From: Hygrophila difformis
Lineage: Eukaryota; Streptophyta; Magnoliopsida; Lamiales; Acanthaceae
Direction of reading: 5' to 3'
Assembly: GCA_030278955.1 (NCBI GenBank)
Contig: JAOANR010000003.1
Span: forward strand, 28,349,227 to 28,413,226
DNA: 64,000 bases
How positions within the stretch are numbered: the stretch's first letter is position 1; each line of letters starts with the position of its first letter. Shown here piece after piece: positions 11,503 to 20,905 of this stretch. Both the position numbers and the translations under genes were made by a program. The notes under the pieces are model-generated. The model was not told the origin of the DNA and searched no databases. It saw only the letters and a list, made by a program, of their open reading frames with translations.

Positions 11503-12027
11503 TAGGGATGAAAACGGTACGGATACGGTCGGATAGTGTCGGATACGGATATTATCCATATTTTTTTTTGTCGAATTCGATATCGAATACGAATGTGCCG
11601 GATACGAATACGGTTTCGGATATTTCGGATTACGGATACGGTACGGATACAGGATGGATATATGACGGATACGGATTCAGTCGGATATAGATTATCGGAT
11701 AATTTTTTATAATCTTTTTTGAAAATTTGATATTTTTTATAATTATTAATCATTTTTAATTATTAAATAATAATATATTAATATATTCGGATATCCATAT
11801 TTAAAATCCGGATAATATCCTATCAATTTTCGAATATGGTCGGATATTCTCGGATACGGTTAGATATTTTCGGATACGAATACGAATGCGGATATTAAAA
11901 TACGGATTCGGATTCGGATACGAATATTGAAATATACGACCGGATAGTCGAAAACGGATTCGGATTCGAATATAATCGGATACGGCATCGGATCGGTCGG
12001 ATATTTACCGTACCGCTTTCACCCCTA
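11503..12027. mobile_element. hAT-type MITE, copy 1 (525 bp)
   Basis: Terminal inverted repeats are TAGGGATGAAAACGGTACGG and CCGTACCGCTTTCACCCCTA. The 8-bp TSD GCTGCAAT is at 11495-11502 and 12028-12035, as expected for hAT. The interior is made of repeated CGGATA/TATCCG words. It lies inside the Athila LTR and so inserted later. A near-identical copy is at 34161-34677. Confidence 0.93.
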
Positions 12028-12098
12028 GCTGCAATGCCCCCCCGACAGCCTTTAAACTATAATCCTATAGGACTGTTAAAGAGCTTGCCTAATTTTTC

Positions 12099-12180
12099 CT
12101 ACCGAAAGCGTACGGTATCAAGCTGCAGTATTTATTTTTATTGTCGGGATCGTTCATTAGAGAGTTACACGATAGAAGCG
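12099..12180 (-). repeat. Sequence block shared by two long LTRs
   Basis: The tract CCGAAAGCGTACGG...CTGCAGTATTTA...GGATCGTTCA...GATAGAAGCG matches 52551-52641 in order and spacing. In both LTRs it lies about 60-100 bp from the TGAAG end, once the MITE is discounted. The function is unknown; a conserved U5 or packaging-related element is possible. Confidence 0.6.
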
Positions 12181-13539
12181 TTTTAATAGAATTATTAGTT
12201 CTAGAACTTGTTTCTGCTCTTGGTTTAAGGATGGTGTGATGATGATGACTAAGAATTAAATGTTGAACTGTAAATGCATAAAACTGTAAACAACAATAAA
12301 GAAAGCAATTGAAATAATGCCGAGTGTTATGATTATGTTCATGAGTTTAAGATAATGCGGACCAAAACAAATAAACGAAATAAGAGTATGATGAGAATAT
12401 CGTACTTCAATGGTTAAAAACAGAGTGAAAGCTCATCGAGATAGACAAATCCTCTATGCAACTTAATCAAATCTTCATGTCTTAAATCACTTCCCAAGAC
12501 AGGTACTTGTGATTCAGTGTCATGACAATCTAAGCACTGAAATCATGGGATACTGTCATCACAGGATGATCGGTCAGACTCATTCTGTAATAAAAGCTTT
12601 TTAGAACTGTCACTTAATCTATTTCTTTCGTACATCAGATTAAGCCTTTGACAACTCAAGGTCACATCTAAATCATCTTATATTCATCTGAACTTGAAGT
12701 AGTTCTTTTTATTACTCTGAATCAAACTGGTCTCATGACCCTATATTGGATGTCCTCTACAAAAAGTGAAAAAGCAGTTATTTAAATCTGTCATCCAATG
12801 GTTTCATAAGACTTGACTCCTCAGAGTAATTCCTTCAAGTAGTTGTAAGAAGTAATAGTCCTGTAAGTATATCAAGATGAAATTGCTATTCAAAATCCTT
12901 GACTTATCCAGATCACTCAGATTCATATAGATGCTTTAGCTTGAGAAATCTCTGTAAACAATTCCAAATACCCATGGCTTGACTCAGGATTAGTAAGACT
13001 GTAGAAAGAATATTTAATCTCCTACCCATAGCATATAGTGGAAACTATAAAGCTATGAACCCTGGAAATTAATCTTCTTAAAACTCCACTAATTATTGGG
13101 ACAAACGATGGTTTTTGAAACACCTTTCCCTTTTAAATGACAGGTACTAAATGCCTAACTAAAGAACAAGTTTGTTCTTCATTACCCTGAGTAAATAATG
13201 ATTGAGAAAACTTATATCATCATCTTTCTCAATATACTAATGAAAATATTAACATGAATTACAAATATGAATTATGAGTCTGTATTTATGAAGTAAGATT
13301 ACTCATCATAAACTGGAAAATATCCCAAAATATCATATGTATAGGTAGTATTATATGTATAAGGAAACGATGAGGGTTCTGAGTCCTCTTAATCAAAATG
13401 CTAGAGTGTTTCCAAAATATAAACTGGAAACTAGACAGAATTAGGAAATCACTTTCCTATGAAAAAGATTTGAGAAATAATTCTGCAAAATAAATGTCCA
13501 AGATAGCTCGCAGTAACTACCTTGGGTTTCAAACTATGA

Positions 13540-13880
13540 ACATTCTAATTTTCCGCACGCTATGTCTGTACAGCGTGGAGGGAGTTATTGTTCAAATAAT
13601 GTTCCTCAGATTTTGTTTATACAAAGAACTGAATGCCTCGCAGTAATATCTGTAAGAATGCGGCGAGGTATCCAATTCCTACTTATAGAATAGGGGTTAT
13701 ATATGTATAAGAAGTGAGTAGTTGATGTCCCAAGAAATGGGAATCAATTCTGTTGCTATTATGATTTGGTTCTCTCGCTTTGTCAAAATGACATCGCGAG
13801 AGTATTGAAATAGCCTCTCTTGAAACAGAGTTTTCTGGATAACTCCTCGCGTCATCTTTTAGGATGAAGCGTGGTTTTAT
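13540..13880. repeat. Palindromic-word cluster downstream of the LTR promoter
   Basis: Short imperfect hairpins with CTCGC/GCGAG cores: CACGCTATGT...ACAGCGTGG near 13557, CCTCGC...GCGAGG near 13635, CTCTCGC...GCGAGAG near 13772, and CTCGCGTCATC...GATGAAGCGTGG near 13847. Confidence 0.6.
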
Positions 13881-14757
13881 CCTTATGTGAAGTAAATGAT
13901 CAAGTCATGTAACTATCATAACTACCTTTTGGAACTTTTATTCAGAAAATAATGAAAACAGAACCTTTCACATCCAAATTTAAGAATTTAAAGTTGTTAA
14001 TTCTTAAAGATTATCATGTGATGATTAACACTACATGGGTCCTTAGGAACCTTTTAGAGTTCTGAACATTAATTTCTGTGGATTTCTACCAAATTTGTGA
14101 TCGAGGTATAATATCAACAGAAAATCAAATGAATTCATAATTCCATCAGTTTCATACCTAACTCGGTTACAATATCCAAACTTCTTGCGCAATTAGAACA
14201 AACAAATTACGAATTAAAGATATGAAAGTATCGTGATCTCGAGAATCAAATTATCGATGTGATGCAAATTCCAAAAAGTGAATATTGTATTCGAGGTTTA
14301 TACTCCTCTAAAACAGAATTGAAAAACATCAAATTTCTAATAAACCTTGAAAATTGTAACCAGAAAGATAAGAAATGCACGATTTGATAACTGATCATTC
14401 TTCATGTATCTTGAATAACAAAGAATTAAAAACAAATACACCTGGAAAATCTGATTGCAATCAGAATAATGTGAATTTGAACGAAGAAGTCGGAAACTAG
14501 ATGGTGATCGTTGTAATGGATGAACAAAGCATTACGAAAGCAATTCTTCTTCCAGGGTATCCTCAAACTAATCTACTAAGATATTCCGAAGAAAATCTAC
14601 TGCGAAATTGAATTATAAATCTGAAGAACTTGAAGTAAATTGCAGTAAAATGTAAACCCTAGCTAACCTACCTACTGAATTCTAAAAGTGAACTGGAGAG
14701 TAAAAATGAGCTATTCTCTTCAATCTCCCGCTACTTGAGCTGATCTCCCAAGGGTCT

Positions 14758-14765
14758 TATTTATA
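14758..14765 (-). promoter_or_regulatory. TATA box of the Athila-type LTR
   Basis: Minus-strand TATAAATA sits between the two hairpin clusters. It would drive leftward transcription through the LTR into gag. Confidence 0.6.
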
Positions 14766-14804
14766 GATGAGCGTTGTAACTGCTTCAGCCTTGGATGATA
14801 ACCG

Positions 14805-15175
14805 CTCGCATCAGAATAGCCTTCCTCTCGCTTTGTCCAGTTCCTTCAAAGCGAGAGTCAAAAATGTAATTGTCTTTCTTGACAAGGCGAGATCTCATAG
14901 TCTCTTCAAACAGTTTGCTTCTCGCCATAACATCTAAGGATTCCTGTCTTGCACAAACTTCCTTTCCTCGCGATGACAAACAATCATCGCGTGGACTTCA
15001 GCTTCTGAACATTTTTCCTTAGATCTTTCCTGATTTCGTATGTAAGTCCTCGAACTATTTCTTCTCTTTCCTCGCTATGTCTTTTTCCATCTCCCGCTGC
15101 TTTTCAACTTAACTTCCTGCTGAATGACAAAGCGTGAGTCAGTTCAAATAAAAACATAGCGTGCGAGACTTGCAA
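14805..15175. repeat. Palindromic-word cluster in U3
   Basis: Hairpins upstream of the TATA box include CTCTCGCTTTG...CAAAGCGAGAG at about 14824-14856 and CCTCGCGATGA...TCATCGCGTGG at about 14965-14994. Isolated words CTCGCTATGT, ACAAAGCGTG and CATAGCGTGCG follow to 15170. They are the same word family as in the 3' LTR remnant. Confidence 0.65.
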
Positions 15176-15415
15176 TGAAAACTTAGAATTTCAAGTCATT
15201 TTTAATGTAATTCCAACTTCTTCACAATCTTGGTTCTTCTTCCATCTTTTCTCATCTTCCATGATTATTCATTAAAAACTAATGGAATTAAGAACAAAAG
15301 ATCATCATTAAGACACTAAATTGGACGCAAATGACAGTCATAAAAGACTGTCATCAAGCAACCAAAAATAAGGCATTGCAAGAGCAAGGCAAATACCCAT
15401 CCTGCTTTTGATCCT

Positions 15416-15626
15416 TTCCTTATTGTTTCAGCCTTTGTGAGTTTTTCTTGGTGAGAGGGTTTTGTGGTATAGGATTATTTCCTATAGCCTTTTGTAATAT
15501 TGTTTCCCCTCATAGTGAAATAATAGTTCGGTGGAGCCCGGAGGACATAGGCATATTTGTGTCGAACCTCGTTAAATCTCGGTATTCTCTTTATTGTTTA
15601 ATTAATAACTCTATTATTCCACAACA
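15416..15626 (+). repeat. 3' part of a copia LTR
   Basis: The tract GTGGAGCCCGGAGGACATAGG, then CGAACC...AAATCTCGGT, ending ATTATTCCACAACA at 15626, is the typical end of a plant Ty1/copia LTR. The LTR start is not identifiable. Confidence 0.65.
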
Positions 15627-17060
15627 GAACGTCAAAGAGCTCTCTAGTAAAAAGGATCTTTGCAAGATCATGACCTCTACCATGTCGGAGGGGGCATCTT
15701 TGCAAAAGCATGTTCTTGGGATGATGGAATATTTTAATGAGATAGACATGCTTGGGAGGAATATCGATGGGAAACCCAGATCAACATTATCATGCAATCG
15801 CTTTCATTGTCTTATGAGACCTTCTATCTGAATGTATTTATGAAGAAAAAGAGCTATACTTTAGCTAAAATTTTTACTAATTTGGTTGTAGCAAAGGGCT
15901 TCATGAAAAGAGCGGACCACAAGCATATGTTTCTATGCAATTTGGAACTTATTCGTCTCACGGCTGGAAGAAGAAAAGCACCGCAAAGAAAAAGAGCAAT
16001 GAAAACAGTGGGAATAGTGGGAGCAAGTAGTTGCGCCTTCCAGTAGTGTGAAGAAGCCAAAGAGAATGTGCTTCAAATGCGGTGGCAAAGGATACTGGAA
16101 GACCGATTGTTCTCTCCTTAAAGGCAACTCTGCTAAATCTGATGCTCTAGTTGTTGAAACATGTTTTTCTGCTTGTTCATAACAGTTCTTGGGTGGGTAG
16201 ATACAGAAGCCACTACTCATGTTTGTTATACTTTGCAAGGGCTTATATAAACAAACAAACAAACAAACAAACAAACAAAAAAACCTGTGGATTCACTCTG
16301 ATATGTATGGACCAATGTCAATTCAAGCTGGGGTGGTTTTGACTAATTGTGACTTTTATTGATAATTACTCAAGATATGTATACATTTATTTGATGCGCA
16401 CACAAGTCTGAGTCCTTTGATAAGTTAAAGAATTCAATGTAGAAGTGGAGAACCGTCAACAAAAAAGTATCAAGTTATTACAGTGTGAATTTAACAACAC
16501 TTATTAGAGAATGGGGTTACATCCCAGTGGACCTCGTGCTCCAAAATAGAATGACATAGCAAACATGGAATGCGACACTATTGTAGATGGTGAGATCGAT
16601 GATATGTTACCAACAACAACGCACATCCTTTTGGGGATATGCATTGCCAACAACAACGCACATCCTGAACTTCATGCCTAGCATGAACCATATTTGGATA
16701 TGAGATTGCCCAACACTTATGTTGAAGAAAGAGGCTAATAAGCTTGAACCTAAGACGAAAATATGACTATTTGTAGGATGCCCTACTAGAACTAGACGAG
16801 GTTATTTTTATAGTTCTCGAGACAAGAAGGTGGTGATGAGTACCAATGTCAAGTAATATGAAGACTACATGAGTGTACATAAGCCTAAGAGTGAGATTAT
16901 TCTTAATGAGAACAGTGGATACGGTAGCATACCAAGTGTACAAAAGGATATACTACAGAGATTGCACAACATGTTGACTCTGATGTTCCTACATACAAAG
17001 GGTATGGATAGTAGGTCGGGTGAGAAATTGAACCCCAATCATGAAAATAGAAGTTAGAAA
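15627..17060 (+). pseudogene. Ty1/copia gag-pol remnant
   Basis: The Gag sequence begins in mid-protein directly after the LTR end (KELSSKKDLCKIMTSTMSEG), so the primer site and Gag N-terminus are deleted. A frameshift near 15790 leads into ETFYLNVFMKKKSYTLA. The zinc knuckle at about 16068-16109 reads CFKCGGKGYWKTDC; the metal-binding histidine is replaced by tyrosine. After an (AAAC)n tract, only scattered integrase-region pieces with many stops remain, for example the GYFYSSRDKKVVMSTNVK tract near 16800 and KSEIILNENSGYG near 16890. RT and RNase H are gone. This is an old, inactive fragment. Confidence 0.75.
16248..16279. repeat. (AAAC)n microsatellite
   Basis: About eight AAAC units interrupt the copia remnant. 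Confidence 0.9.
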
Positions 17061-17090
17061 ACTTGACCATTTGGGCAAGTTCTCATCTCC
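16990..17090 (-). mobile_element. tRNA-derived SINE, 5' fragment
   Basis: On the minus strand it starts GAGATGAGAACTTGCCCAAATGG (A-box-like) and continues to GGGGTTCAATTTCTCACCCGACC (B-box-like), then a tract resembling CTATCCATCCCCTTT. It matches the head of the SINEs at 22953, 28672, 33972 and 34702. The 3' half is absent. Confidence 0.6.
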
Positions 17091-18051
17091 TACTATAATA
17101 CTTGTGCAAAACGAAGTTTTATCATTAATATATGATGTAAATATAGGATTTTTATAAATATGAAATATGTTATCTATATATTTTTGCGGAACATCTGTTA
17201 TCTAAAAATTAAAATTTAAGCTTACACTGTACTATAATTTTAAATACTGCGCAAAACATTTTAATATAAAAAAAAACACTGAAATAATATATAATTTTAC
17301 CAAAAAAAAAAATATTCCATATCCCATTCTAAAATTTAGATAATGGTTCCGCGAACCTTTACGATTAAGAATTAACATCTAACAACACTACTTTACAATG
17401 TGAACCTTTAAAATAAAAGGTTCACATACCTTAAAGATCCCAAGCATGCATAATTATTAAATCCTGAACCCGATCTGAGCATGTCACAATTAATTAGTAT
17501 AATAATCCAATTGCTAATTAAATAAATAAAAAAGCATGGAATATTTCAATATTTTTTTTAAAGAAATTTGAAAAAGGGAAAACATTTAAATAAAAGATGT
17601 TAGAAGCTATTACAAGAATCATGTTAGTAGCAGCTATAACGTGGTATAGCTACGTAAGAGGAATGTCGTGTGACTAGTCATAACACTACAACTGATCGAT
17701 CATACATGCTCCTATATTTTAATTTAAAAGTATTTATTTATTTATATGTCCAAATTTATCATTTCCCTATAACTCAAAACTCGTGTACTAAATAGTACTA
17801 CTATAGTAGTAATAAAATACTACAAAGCTAACTTCTAAAATACATATCTCACCAAAAAAACTTCTAAAATACATATGGGAGCTCTATATGCTTCACTTTC
17901 ATTAAGTGTCTATTCTCTAGTGTCTCATTACTAAATGTTAGAATTTTCTTTTTTAACTTTTTAATGCCATATTAAAATATATAAAAATGTCTTTTTAATG
18001 CCATATTAAAATAAATAAAAATGTGGGGATGGAAGGGGTGGTCGAGTAACA
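17091..18051. other. AT-rich intergenic DNA, no feature supported
   Basis: No coding frame, RNA gene or transposon terminus was recognised. It holds poly-A/T runs and a short direct repeat (TTTTTAATGCCATATTAAAATA) near 17958 and 17992. Confidence 0.6.
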
Positions 18052-18061
18052 AAAGTTTTAA

Positions 18062-19288
18062 GGAAAAAAGGATAAATAGGTTCTTTTTCTTTTCAAAAAA
18101 TTCAAATCAGTCCTTTTTCTATTTTATTACCAAAACAGTCCTCTACAAATGCTAATTATGTTCAAATCAGTCCTTTTTTCACTAATTATATTCTAATTGC
18201 TGACGTGGCAAGGGTTTTAATTTAAACCTGACACGTGTGCATAATATTAGTCCTTTTTCTTTTATCTTTTGTCAATTCAGTCCTAAACTTTTATTTTGTT
18301 CTATTTAGTCCTCTACCCCAATCACTCATTTTTATATTAATTGGCCTCAAACCTTTCAAATTATTTCATTTTAGGCCCAGAACCTTAAATTTTTTATTAT
18401 TACTAATTCATTTATCAAATAAATGCACAACATACTTCCATAAATAAAATTAAACACCAAACCTCATATATTGGGTTCGACTGCTTTGTTATCGGGTCTT
18501 TCAAGTACCGGAATTTTACGGACTCTCTCTAATAACCACTCGACCGCAACCGATTGTTCATTGGTTTTGGTTTCCTTCAGTAACAATCAACAGAATCTTA
18601 CTTTGCGTCCTACCTTAGGATGTAGCAATATTTGAGTAAATGATTTAATTTGAATTTTTGAAAGGTTATGGATACAGGAAGCCTTGGTTTTATTGAAAAA
18701 TATTAATATTATTAAAAATATTAAAAAAATAGCCTGAATTTTATTGTCCACAAAGTATGATTGTGCTGATTGTTGCTGAAGGAAACCAGAATCAATGAAC
18801 CATCGTTACGGTCGGGTGGTTAGAGAGAGTCCGTAAAATTTGGAACTTCGAAGACCCGGTAACAAGGCGGTCAAACCCAATGTATGAGTTTGGTATTTAA
18901 TTTTATTTACGGAAGTATGTTGGGCATTTATTTGATAAATGTATTAGTAATAATAAAAAATTTAAGGTTCTGGACCTAAAATGAAATAATTTGAAAGGTT
19001 TGAGGCCAATTAATATAAAAATGAGTGATTGGGGTAGAGGACTAAATAGAACAAAATAAAAGTTTAGGACTGAATTGACAAAAGATAAAAGAAAAAGGAC
19101 TAATATTATGCACACGTATCAGGTTTAAATTAAAACCCTTGCCACGTCAGCAATTAGAATATAATTAGTGAAAAAAGGACTGATTTGGACATAATTAGCA
19201 TTTGTAGAGGACTGTTTTGGTAATAAAATAGAAAAATGACTGATTTGAATTTTTTGAAAAGAAAAAGGAAATATTTATCCTTTTTTCC
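18062..19288. mobile_element. Foldback (MULE-like) element carrying pararetroviral intergenic sequence in both arms
   Basis: This is a 1227-bp palindrome. The arms at 18062-18597 and 18763-19288 are nearly identical inverted copies around a loop of about 165 bp. Both ends begin GGAAAAAAGGATAAATA, and the flanks carry the 10-bp direct repeat AAAGTTTTAA (18052-18061 and 19289-19298), a Mutator-like TSD length. The outer parts of the arms hold repeated words such as TTCAAATCAGTCC. The inner parts (18391-18597 and inverse), running on into the loop to about 18730, are colinear with 36331-36640, the intergenic region of the pararetrovirus. Shared tracts include GGATTTTACGGACT/GAATTTTACGGACT, TCCTTCAG(C/T)AACAA and CCTACCTTAGGA. 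It encodes no protein; a 70-residue frame appears in mirror image in each arm and is a by-product of the palindrome. Confidence 0.85.
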
Positions 19289-19298
19289 AAAGTTTTAA

Positions 19299-19477
19299 AT
19301 TCCAACATTAGAACTTAATTGATTCTTGGAATCTGGACTTTAAACTTTCAATTCCCACGGGCTCTTATTATTCATTTAATTTCTCATTTATTCTACAAAA
19401 TATTTTATTTTAAGGATTGAATATTTTAGTAGTTAAACCTTAGAATTTAATTATTAATGAAATTAACGATGAAAATA
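19299..19477. other. AT-rich spacer
   Basis: Nothing recognised; it ends in the left copy of the SINE TSD (19462-19477). Confidence 0.5.
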
Positions 19478-19606
19478 TTTTTTTTTCTGAACAGCCTACA
19501 CAGGCTAGTAAAGGGTGGTGAGAGCCCATGCCACATAAATTATAAAGGAATAAATGAGAAAGATAAAGGTCGGGTGGGAAATCGAACCCCAACCTATATC
19601 AGTTGA
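19478..19606 (-). mobile_element. SINE, 5'-truncated
   Basis: Its minus strand carries the B-box-like GGTTCGATTTCCCACCCGACC (plus-strand GGTCGGGTGGGAAATCGAACC) and the family body (ATTTATGTGGCATGGGCTCTCACCACC), but the A-box part is missing. Flanking repeats ATTAACGATGAAAATA (19462-19477 and 19607-19622) are the TSD, and a T-run at the left is the inverted tail. Confidence 0.8.
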
Positions 19607-19701
19607 ATTAACGATGAAAATAATTAACTGTTAAAGATTTGGCAGTTAAGTTTCAGTAATAAAATCAGAAAATTCTTGCCGTATTTACACCTTATGTAGT
19701 A

Positions 19702-20183
19702 CTCCCTCCGTCCCGCGAAAGTTGACGCGTTTCTTTTGGGCACGGTAATTTATGTAGTAGGGTTTAATGGTTAAAGTGTTGTGGGTATTTGTGTTTAAAA
19801 TTTTAATGAATTTTCACTTTACTTATTATTTAACTTTGACTTAATATTATGCTAATGATTTAATTAGAAAAAAATATTCAAGTGTGGTCTTGTTAGAATC
19901 GTCCAGGTGTCTAGTTTTAGAATATATATTTTATATAATTTTTATTTGTACCTATTTTGAGATATGGAGAATTAAAGAAATGTAAGGGATTTGTATAGAA
20001 AAAATAAAAGTGTATTGGGAGTTGTGCAGAATAGTTAAATTAATTACTTTTAATGGTTTTTAGAAACCATTAAGATTCTAATTATATTTATATTAATTTA
20101 ATTTATCTGAAAAAGGAAACGTGTCAAATTTCATGGGACAGCTCAAAAAGGAATACGCGTCAACTTTCGCGGGACGGAGGGAG
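19702..20183. mobile_element. Stowaway-type MITE (482 bp)
   Basis: The ends CTCCCTCCGTCCCGCGAAAGTTGACGCG and its inverse match over nearly 30 bp, and the flanking dinucleotide is TA on both sides. These are the Stowaway (Tc1/mariner) hallmarks. It lies about 720 bp upstream of the IDD start codon. Confidence 0.93.
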
Positions 20184-20471
20184 TACTAATTTGGACTCCA
20201 TCTTTATGGGGAAAAGAGGAAAAAAAACAAAAAAGCTTTGCTTGTGATTTTTTTTTAAAAAAAAAATTGAAGACGAAGAAAAAAAGTAAAGCGGATTTTT
20301 TTTTTTTTTAATTTGTATTAAAATGGTAGGACAGGCCGGGAAACAATTGTAGAATGTTGCAAGTATAAACTTGATTTTTTATGCATGCAGATAGGAAAAT
20401 ATTCACTGTATGTCTTATATGCAATAATAATCGCGGATCAGAGGGTCTGGTTAAGTTTTCTCCCATCCTCA

Positions 20472-20528
20472 CCCCCCCCCCCCCCCCCCCCCCCCCCATC
20501 CCACTCTGTCTCTCTCTCTCTCTCTCTC
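20472..20528. repeat. C26 homopolymer and (CT)n tract
   Basis: An uninterrupted run of about 26 C, then CATCCCACTCTG and about eleven TC units. It lies about 300 bp upstream of the IDD TATA box. Such tracts are typical of plant 5' regions, but the C-run is long enough to be mis-sequenced in length. Confidence 0.9.
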
Positions 20529-20798
20529 CCTGACTTTGTTTCCGGGTTTATTATTATACCCTCAGAATTTGAAGCTCTGAAGCTCAACCTCATCTCCTCA
20601 TCAAAAATATTCAAAATCCCTTTTCCATCATCCTATCAGATTCATCATTTTCCTTTACCTCAAAGGAAAAAGCTGAATTGAATTGAATATATGCAGCAGC
20701 TTCTCTAAAGCTGTGATTCTAAGCCGAAAGACAAACAAAAAGAAACTGCCTTTTTCCCCCTCAAGGCTTTCTTTCTTCATCCTATATACTACTACTAC

Positions 20799-20806
20799 TA
20801 TAAATA
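20799..20806 (+). promoter_or_regulatory. TATA box of the IDD gene
   Basis: TATAAATA lies about 107 nt before the ATG, with a CT-rich stretch further upstream. A second, weaker TATATAG follows at about 20813. Confidence 0.55.
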
Positions 20807-20905
20807 TACTTTTATATAGTCTCCTCACTTGATTAATTTATCCACTTCTTCAGGGATTGCTGCCAAATTAGGGTTTCTAAATTGTAATTAATTGATTATT
20901 AATTA

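Larger units (their letters stand above)
4945..15350 (-). mobile_element. Athila-type Ty3/gypsy retrotransposon, degraded
   Basis: Minus-strand order is 5' LTR (right), tRNA-Asp primer site, gag, protease-RT-RNase H-integrase, purine tract, then partial 3' LTR (left). The primer word TGGCGCCGTTGCCGGGG, the FMDD RT motif and the protease DLGSS motif are characteristic of the Athila branch. No env-like third ORF follows integrase. The outer ends are approximate. The 3' LTR is reduced to about 555 bp of U3 and abuts the F-box promoter. The 5' LTR carries an hAT MITE. Confidence 0.85.
11474..15350 (-). repeat. Very long 5' LTR of the Athila-type element
   Basis: The inner boundary (TGAAG at 11474 on the plus strand) is fixed by the primer site; the outer boundary near 15350 is approximate. 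Without the inserted MITE it is about 3.3 kb. The only convincing TATA box is at 14765-14758, so about 2.7 kb would be R plus U5, which is unusual. Two clusters of hairpins with CTCGC/GCGAG cores flank the TATA box. A block at 12099-12180 is shared with the element at 52.5 kb. I see no coding frame in 12036-15350. Confidence 0.6.

Noticed and set aside
18235..19115. Two nearly identical 70-residue frames on opposite strands
   Set aside because: They are mirror images produced by the foldback arms, hydrophobic and AT-driven, with no family match.
20308..20499. Minus-strand frame starting with a glycine run
   Set aside because: It reads through the C homopolymer upstream of the IDD gene; no support.
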